64,000 bases of DNA, from contig NC_073630.1 of the NCBI RefSeq assembly GCF_029407905.1, forward strand, positions 41,131,001-41,195,000. Direction: 5' to 3'. The notes beneath the pieces are model-generated. The model was not told where the DNA came from and did no database searches. It saw only the letters and a program-made list of their open reading frames with translations. Shown one piece after another: positions 57,755 through 64,000 of this stretch; position 1 is the stretch's first letter; the number at the start of each line of letters is the position of its first letter. A program made the position numbers and the translations under genes. Origin of the DNA: Bubalus kerabau (Eukaryota > Chordata > Mammalia > Artiodactyla > Bovidae).

Positions 57755-58230
57755 TCTCAACTGAAAAAAATGCACAACCTGAAAGTTGAGAATTATGTTT
57801 TATTCAGCGCATTATTGAGGACTATAGTCCAGGAACCAGCCTCTCAGGCCGCTCTGAGGAGCTGCTCCTAAGAGGTAAGGGAGGAGCCAGGATATGCAGG
57901 ACTTTTCGCTGGAAAACAACAAACAGCAACCACCAGCACCGTGTGGTGGAGACAAAAAATGATTGTTAATCATAAAGACAAGCCTCTCGAGTTCATAACT
58001 CAGTGCTCTTCTATGTGTAGGACTATGGAAGAGTCTGGCCTTACTGAAATTATTCCGTTGATATGCATCTTAACTATCTAGGGTCAACCACTTGTTTTTC
58101 TTCAACCTGAATTCCCCTCAGGGTGCACCATGAGAGGGAAGGCCACAGAGGCTGACGGTTTGATGGCCACAACATCCTTGGTTTACTGCTATGGCAGGCT
58201 ACATTCTTTGCCCCAAGACCATGAAATAAG
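57755..58230. mobile_element. LTR-like element outside the palindrome
   Basis: 'gcacaacctgaaagttgag', 'cctctcaggccgctctgaggag' and 'caacctgaattcccctcag' follow the same general pattern as the block at 8170-8715 in the arms. Probably another copy of a related dispersed element. No coding frame. Confidence 0.4.
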
Positions 58231-58525
58231 CAAATCAGAAAAGACTAGTAACATAAGAGAAGAAATTGAACAGATAGAAAGGAATAAAAAATTATTAAGA
58301 TAGATAGTTTTTAAATAACTGCAGAAATAAAATATGGTTCTTGAAATTCAAGAAACTCAATGAACAGGTTAAGTAGAATACAAACATAATTGAAAGAGAA
58401 TTAGCGAAGATCGGAAGCAAATAACGATAATGTAGTCTAGAGAAATAGGAAGTTAAATATGAAAGAGCAATTGAGAGATACGGAGGCTGGGATGAGAAAG
58501 TCCAAAATATACAGGATAAGAGTTC

Positions 58526-58839
58526 AATAAATGGAATTCCCTGATGGTCCAGTGGTTAAGACTCCACTTTGCAATGCAGGGGACTGAGGTTTGGCCCCCT
58601 GTCAGGGAACTAAGATAACACATGCTGTGGAGCATTCCAGAACCCCTGTGTCACACCTAGAGAGCCTGCATGCCACAACTAACGAAGCCTGCGTGTTCTT
58701 GAGCCCGTGCACGGCAACTACGGAGCCCAAGCAGCACCACTAGAGAGTCCACGCACTACAATGAACGATGCCTTGTGATCGCGCAATGAAGATCCCCCGT
58801 GCCACAGCTTAAACCTGACGCAGTCAAATAAACAAACAA
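58526..58839 (+). mobile_element. Long CHR-type SINE with target-site duplication
   Basis: 'ggaattccctgatggtccag' head, box B-like region, tandem 'gcctgcatgccacaac'-type body and an AAATAAACAAACAAA tail. The 10-base duplicate 'ataagagttc' is at 58516-58525 and 58840-58849. Confidence 0.88.
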
Positions 58840-58859
58840 ATAAGAGTTCTAGAAGGAGT

Positions 58860-59050
58860 GGATTAAGGATGGGGGAGGAGCTGCAAAGTGATAATGACTG
58901 AGAATTTCCTGACTAGAATCAGACACTGAACCTCATTATTTAGGAACCATAAAGAATCCCAAACAGGACAGAAAGTGAGAAATGCCCACTGCAAAAGTAA
59001 AATATCTGTCCCTTCCCAGACTTCCAGATCCTGTCCCCATAGGCAATCGC
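58860..59050. other. Anonymous sequence
   Basis: I see no recognisable repeat or frame here. Confidence 0.4.
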
Positions 59051-59730
59051 TATGAAGTGTCTGAGTATCTTTCCAGTTTTCTCTGCCATAAAAAATACTT
59101 GTTTACTCAAGTGTGAGCTTTCTCAACATACCTTTCTGTATCTTGCTTTTTCTTTTTTCTCTAAAATCTATCTTGGAATTTATTTCCTAACCACCTTAGT
59201 AGATCTCATTCTTTTTGGTAGCTACTATTGCCTCTGGGTGGACATTTAGATGGTTTCAACTTTTCATGTATGCTATAACTTCCTTGGAATGTGTCTTTGC
59301 ACTTATGTGTGACAATATTTCTAACAAATCTTCCAAAGTGGAATAGCTGTGTCCCAGGACATGTGCATTTTTAATTTCAGTAAATGTTACCAAAGAGCCT
59401 TCCAGAGACTGCATCAGTGACGCTCCCATAAAAAGATGGGAAGATGCCTTAAAAAACCCTAATGTTTCCTACTAACCTTTTAATCTTGGCCAATTTGAAG
59501 GGTGGAAAAAAAAATCTCATTGTTGTTTCAATTTATTAACAGTTTCATGACTACCCTCATTACTAGTCAGGTTGAGTACTTTTTCATATGATATTTTGAA
59601 GTATCTAGTATTTTTTCTTTGAAATGCTGGTCATTTTTTAAAATAGATCTATAAGAGCTCTTTTTATACTACAGAATAGCTTTTGCTCATTGTCAGTACT
59701 GACAGTACTTTTCACAGCTGCATTACCTTC
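59050..59730 (-). mobile_element. Old L1/HAL1-type fragment (antisense)
   Basis: Plus-strand landmarks 'tctgtatcttgctttttc', 'tggacatttagatggtttc', 'gtgcatttttaatttcag' and 'ttttcatatgatatttt' are in the same order as in ancient LINE ORF2/3' ends read in reverse. Heavily diverged. Continues after a BovB scrap at about 60040-60170. Confidence 0.6.
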
Positions 59731-59794
59731 TGACTCTGACTCTGTAAGCTATGCCACATGTACGTTTCAACTTCTGTGTTTTTCGGTCCAGTTC

Positions 59795-59955
59795 CATGTC
59801 CAGTTGCTCGGTCATGTCCTACTCATTGTGACCCCATGGACTGCAGCACACCAGGCTTCCCTGTCCTTCATCATCTCCTGGAGCTTGCTCAACTCATGTC
59901 CATTGAGTCAGTGATGCCATTCCCTTCTCCTCCCACCTTCAATCTTCTAGGTAGT
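59795..59955 (-). mobile_element. BovB 3' scrap (antisense)
   Basis: The 'gttgctcggtcatgtcctac' to 'ctcctcccaccttcaatct' segment is the BovB tail in reverse. It splits the old LINE fragment around it. Confidence 0.8.
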
Positions 59956-60174
59956 CAGTTTTATTTATCTTTTCCTTTCTTTTTCTACATTTGCTATTTC
60001 CTATGAAATAGCCTCACTCCAAGATAATTTTTCATATTACCTTCACTTTCTAATTCTTTTACTGCCTCTTTTTTGACATTTCTGGAATTTACTGTGGTGT
60101 AAGGCACAAGGTTGCAATCAAGCTTAATTTTTTCTCTAAATACTAGCCAATGATCCTAATATCATGAACCGTAC

Positions 60175-60590
60175 AATCTCTCTTTTGTGAGATGCAACTA
60201 AACAAGAAACCTTTATCCCTGACCAACCACCATCTATCTTCTAGGTCCCTGGAATGTCCTGACCTCCCAGAGCTCTTAGAAGAACATAAATGTTCTTCAT
60301 GAAAACACTGTGTAAGTATCAGAACCCACAGCCTCTGCATGGAGAACTGTAATCACTACATGTGGAAGACCAGCAGAAAGGATGTCTCAAGAAGCATCAG
60401 ACCCTCCCACCAACACCCCAACACTGAGCCACAGGCTACTGTCTTTCATCATTTTGACTTTTGAGTGTAAAGTCAAAGTATACCCAGTGAGAGAAGCAAT
60501 GTGAGGCAGCTTTAAGTGGACCCAGGTCTGCCACTCACAGCTGAGACTTCAGGCAAGTCCTCTATCCTCCTTGAAAAGCAAGTTCCGCCT
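60175..60590. other. Anonymous sequence between LINE remnant and array
   Basis: No repeat family or credible frame is recognised. Confidence 0.4.
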
Positions 60591-61085
60591 TGACAGTGAC
60601 CACATGCCCAGGGAATATTACCTTTCTTTCAAGGAATCCTCAGCAATCTACGAAGCACTTTCACAGATTTGATGTTTTACATCTAAACCAAGTCAAGTGC
60701 GCCCAAAAGATGGATACTCTGGGCTGTGAAAGCTTTGAAAAGTTGCCTGGTCTCCAAACGCCCGAGTGGTGGAGTTCCTACCTCCAGCCTCCCTTCTTTA
60801 AGTTGCCTCACCTACAGAATACAGCATCCTCAGCACAACAGTTTTGCAGAGACAGGCATTTGTCGGGACAGGGGGAGGAGGTGATGGGTAAGGAGGAAGA
60901 AATAATGACAAAGAAGCCCTTGGGTGTTTGTTCTGAGACATTCAACTCCAATTTACAAACCAGCAACACCACCATAGACTAAGCGAGGCTCTAGTTGCCT
61001 GCCAGAGTAACCGGATTGGGGCATGAGGAAAACCTGCCACCTTGTGGCCATTTCCTGTAACAACAACTTTAAAACCCGTTGGAGT
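60590..61085 (+). repeat. Composite array unit G (partial: 5' domain only)
   Basis: The 'gaaagctttgaaaagttgcc', 'acagttttgcagagacagg', 'aagcccttgggtgtttg' and 'gccaccttgtggcc' (61037) landmarks follow the order of the spacer units. About 40 bases after the last landmark the next unit begins, so the L1-like half is missing. The frame at 60590-60982 is not supported as a gene. Confidence 0.65.
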
Positions 61086-62090
61086 CCAGTCCCCACAGCC
61101 GGACCAGGCTTGGATCCCAAGGCTGAAGTAAGGTGGGATTTAGGGAGAAGTAGAGGTGGTTCTAGCATTTGAGCTGTCTTTCAGGCCTATATTTCTTGCT
61201 CCCCTCTGGGTGGGAACACATTTTCCTATGCAGATGGGCCAGCCAGGAGCCAACCCAATTTTAGTGGACTCATGTCATGGTGGTACCTGTGGACACAAGA
61301 ACTTGGAAAACCCAGCTGCTTTCCAGGTCTGCAGGTGATAACTATCTTTTACTTCAACTTCTTGTGTCAAAGGCCTACCCTAGGAAGGATGACACTAAAA
61401 AATCAAGGTATCAGAGGATCGGGCAATTCTATGCCTGGATAGGCAGAGCAAATCTTAATCCCCAAAGAGGCAAGCACTGCAACCTTAACTACGGTGCTCA
61501 CTATTCAAGCACACAAGTCAAGGAAGCGGGGAACAGATCCAGGGAGAGTCAAAACTATGGGAAAAACTTGTCCAGAGAGACAATGCAATCTTACTGGGCC
61601 ATAAGGAAGAATAAACTAATAGCCGCCTCAGCAACAGGGATTGACCCATATATGAAACGATGAAATAAAATAAATGAGACAAAGACAGATACCCTGTGTT
61701 ACTGCTTTGTGGTTGAATAGAAAGCTCAGCTAAGTGAACTAGAGTACAAAAGAGAAATTGACTTATTTACGTTAACTTACAGCTCAATAAAGAGAAAAGG
61801 TGGGGGGAAAAATTAGAAATTTGAAGGCATGAATAATCTACACATACTAATGCACATAAAAAAGACAATATCAACTAAATGTAATTGAGAGTAAAAGGAA
61901 GGGTGGTCATAATGCTTCCATAACCTGCATCAGAGCGAGAGCTCCAAAAACATGACATGTGTAGATGTATCGATGAATTGCCTGTCTGCACACATACAAC
62001 AAACAACACACTGTACATCAATGATATTTCTACAACTTTTAAAGTGGAACAGAGAAGAAACAAGAAAAAAAAAAAAAACAGAACTGCACT
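61086..62090 (+). repeat. Composite array unit H (short)
   Basis: Starts 'cccacagccggaccaggc'. The 5' domain is shortened and jumps near 61400 into the L1-like part ('ccataaggaagaataaac', 'gcctcagcaacaggg', 3' UTR) with an oligo-A tail at 62066-62080. The frame at 61277-61663 crosses the junction. Confidence 0.65.
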
Positions 62091-63905
62091 CTCTACTCCT
62101 CTCTAAAGGCCTTTAGCCTGGTTGGCATCACGTCCCTGCTGCCTCAGCAGGCTGGGATCCCAAGGCTGAAATATGGTGGATTCAGGGAGGAAGGGAGCGT
62201 GTGCCAGCATTTGAGCCCCTCTCAGACCTGTATTTCTTGCTCCTCTCTGCATGGGAACACAAATTTCCCGATGCAGATAGACCAGCCAGGACCCAACCCA
62301 ATCTTAGTGCACCCAAATACTGATGGAGCCCCTGGGCAGAAGGAGTTTAGAAAACCCAGCTGCTCTCCTCTCCAGGTGATGGAGATTCTGAATGCAGCTT
62401 CCTTGTTTCAAGGACCTCCCCTAGGCAGGACCACACCCTCCAGGGAACCTTGAAGCAGGCCTTCAGACTTGTTCCTGTGGTGAGGGCTGAGAAGGAAGCC
62501 CAAGGAAGACAGACGCCCTCAGGTGTACTCACAATGACCATCCTGGAAGCCCAGGCACACTAGGTTTCGGCTTTCCTCACCAGAGTTGGGCATGAAAAAG
62601 TGCTGCCACCTTGTGGATGTTTTTCTAACTGCTAGTGTCAATCCCCTGCTCCTGGGGTCTGAATATTCACCAGCCTGCTTGGTGGAAAAGTCACTCACTG
62701 GGTCTCAAGAGATATTCAATGGGTGAAAATCATGGGAAAAATAATGCAAATCAGGACAGCTTTCCTGAAGCCAATCTCAACAGATAAATATAACTCAGTA
62801 TTTAAAAGTAACAAGTTTATCATGTATGAAACGAGTTGCCAGTCCAGGTTCAATGCACGATACTGGATGCTTGGGGCTAGTGCACTGGGATGACCTAGAG
62901 GGATGGTATGGGGAGGGAGGAGGGAGGGTTCAGGGCGGGGAACATATGTATACCTGTGGCGGATTCATTTTGATATTTGGCAAAACTAATACAATTATGT
63001 AAAGTTTAAAAATAAAATAAAATTTAAAAAAAAAGTAACAAGTTTAAAGAAACACAGAAAGACTTGAATAAAATTATCTCCTCCGATAAAGATTAAGGAG
63101 AAGTAATTGAATAGTGCAGCAGGATATCATTTCCTTCCTGTCAGAGTAATCATCATTTTAACTTTCACAAACAACAAATCCTTGAAAAATTGTTGGGGAA
63201 CAGTACTCCTACACTCTCAGATAAAATCCATAGTGTATAGAGCTGAAACAGGTACACAATGGATGTTCCTTAGGAGACTAGAAATATAGTTGTGAGTTGA
63301 TCAGGTATTTCTAAGCTTGGAATACAGCTGGAGAAAACTTTAATTCCAAAAGACACAGGTACGTCAATGTTCAACAAAGCACTCATTGTTTACAACAGCC
63401 AGGGCATCGAAATCAAAATGTCCTTGGGAAGATGAAAGGAATAGGAGGAAGTGGTACAGGGAGAAATGAAACTTGTTCAACCCTCAAGAGAAATGAAATA
63501 TTGTCCTTCTCAGCAACAATTTTCCCAGAGATGATCATACTAAAATAAATTAGACAAAGACAAACATTACTGATATCATTTAGAGGTGCAGTTGAAACAC
63601 TCACAGCAATGAGGTACTTTAGCGAAGAGATTCAGAAACTTAAAACAGAAACTTACACTTACCAAAGGGAAATGGTTTGAAGAAAAAATAAATTTGCAGG
63701 TGGGAGGAAACTTATACTAATATATACATAAAATGAATCAACAAAATCCTAATCTATAACGATGAATTCTTCTCAACATGCTTTAATAACCTGTATGGGT
63801 CAGAAGCTCTGAAAAATTCCATGTGTAGATGTATCAATGAATCCCTTTACTGTACACATAAAACAAACAAAACATTAATCAAGGATACTACTATAAAAAA
63901 TTAAA
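62091..63905 (+). repeat. Composite array unit I (with young L1 insertion)
   Basis: Start 'ctctactcctctctaaagg', 'gctgggatcccaaggctg', 'gctgccaccttgtggatg' (62603), then the L1-like part, recognisable from 'tttcacaaacaacaaatcc' (63164) through late ORF2 ('gtttacaacagccagggc', 63390) to the A-rich 3' end at about 63900. A young L1 end is inserted at 62820-63030. Confidence 0.68.
62820..63030 (+). mobile_element. Young bovine L1 3' end with 16-base target-site duplication
   Basis: A 5'-truncated L1 3' UTR of about 211 bases ('gttgccagtccaggttcaatg' region to 'caaaactaatacaattatg' and an AAATAAAATAAAATTTAAAA tail). The duplicate 'aaaagtaacaagttta' is at 62804-62819 and 63031-63046, with no mismatch, so the insertion is recent. 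Confidence 0.95.
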
Positions 63906-64000
63906 AGTAACAGAAGAGATAACTGGACTCTCTACTCCTCTCTAACCTTGCTTTCCCTCACTGGTGTCACGTTCCTGCAGCCTGAGCAGGTTTGGATCCC
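63906..64000 (+). repeat. Composite array unit J (start, cut by window end)
   Basis: 'ctctactcctctctaacc' and 'cctgcagcctgagcagg' repeat the start of units H and I, showing that the array continues past the window. Confidence 0.6.

Overview
The window is repeat-dominated ruminant DNA, most likely from Bos or a close relative. It is dense in BovB (RTE-clade) LINEs, Bov-tA/Bov-A2 SINEs built on the BovB tail, CHR-type tRNA-derived SINEs and bovine-type L1. I found no intact protein-coding gene and no tRNA, rRNA or CRISPR array. Every long open reading frame I could identify is a decayed retrotransposon ORF or a chance frame through a SINE or LTR. The ERV-type elements are LTR-like remnants with no recognisable coding region.

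The dominant structure is a very large imperfect inverted repeat. The left arm (about 200-26095) is the reverse complement of the right arm (about 40545-57440), around a non-palindromic spacer of about 14.4 kb. The common core is about 15.7 kb. The left arm is longer because it alone carries a rearranged BovB (3993-5905), a 3.4 kb block lost from the right arm (9085-12475), an L1-within-L1 nest (19920-24580) and a Bov-tA (about 24614-24817). The right arm alone carries a BovB 3' end (52229-52537), a Bov-tA (49152-49363), a Bov-A2 dimer (44386-44655), a truncated Bov-tA (42569-42703) and a small inverted duplication (40909-41150). Subtracting these gives nearly equal cores. Identity read by eye varies from about 93% to nearly 99%.

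The spacer (about 26.3-38.4 kb) is a head-to-tail array of composite units of about 1.3-1.8 kb. Each unit has a GC-richer 5' domain of about 600 bp that I do not recognise, joined to about 0.9-1 kb matching the 3' end of an old L1 (end of ORF2, 3' UTR, A-rich tail). SINEs and BovB copies interrupt the array. Diverged units in the same orientation reappear outside the right arm (about 60.6 kb to the window end).

Outside the right arm, 57.4-60.6 kb holds a Bov-tA, a second LTR-like element, a CHR SINE with target-site duplication and old antisense LINE sequence. Large diverged palindromes, amplicon-like arrays and the absence of genes are typical of mammalian sex chromosomes, so Y or X is my guess; nothing here proves it. 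The points of most interest are the palindrome itself, the composite tandem repeat family and the allele-like insertion differences between the arms.
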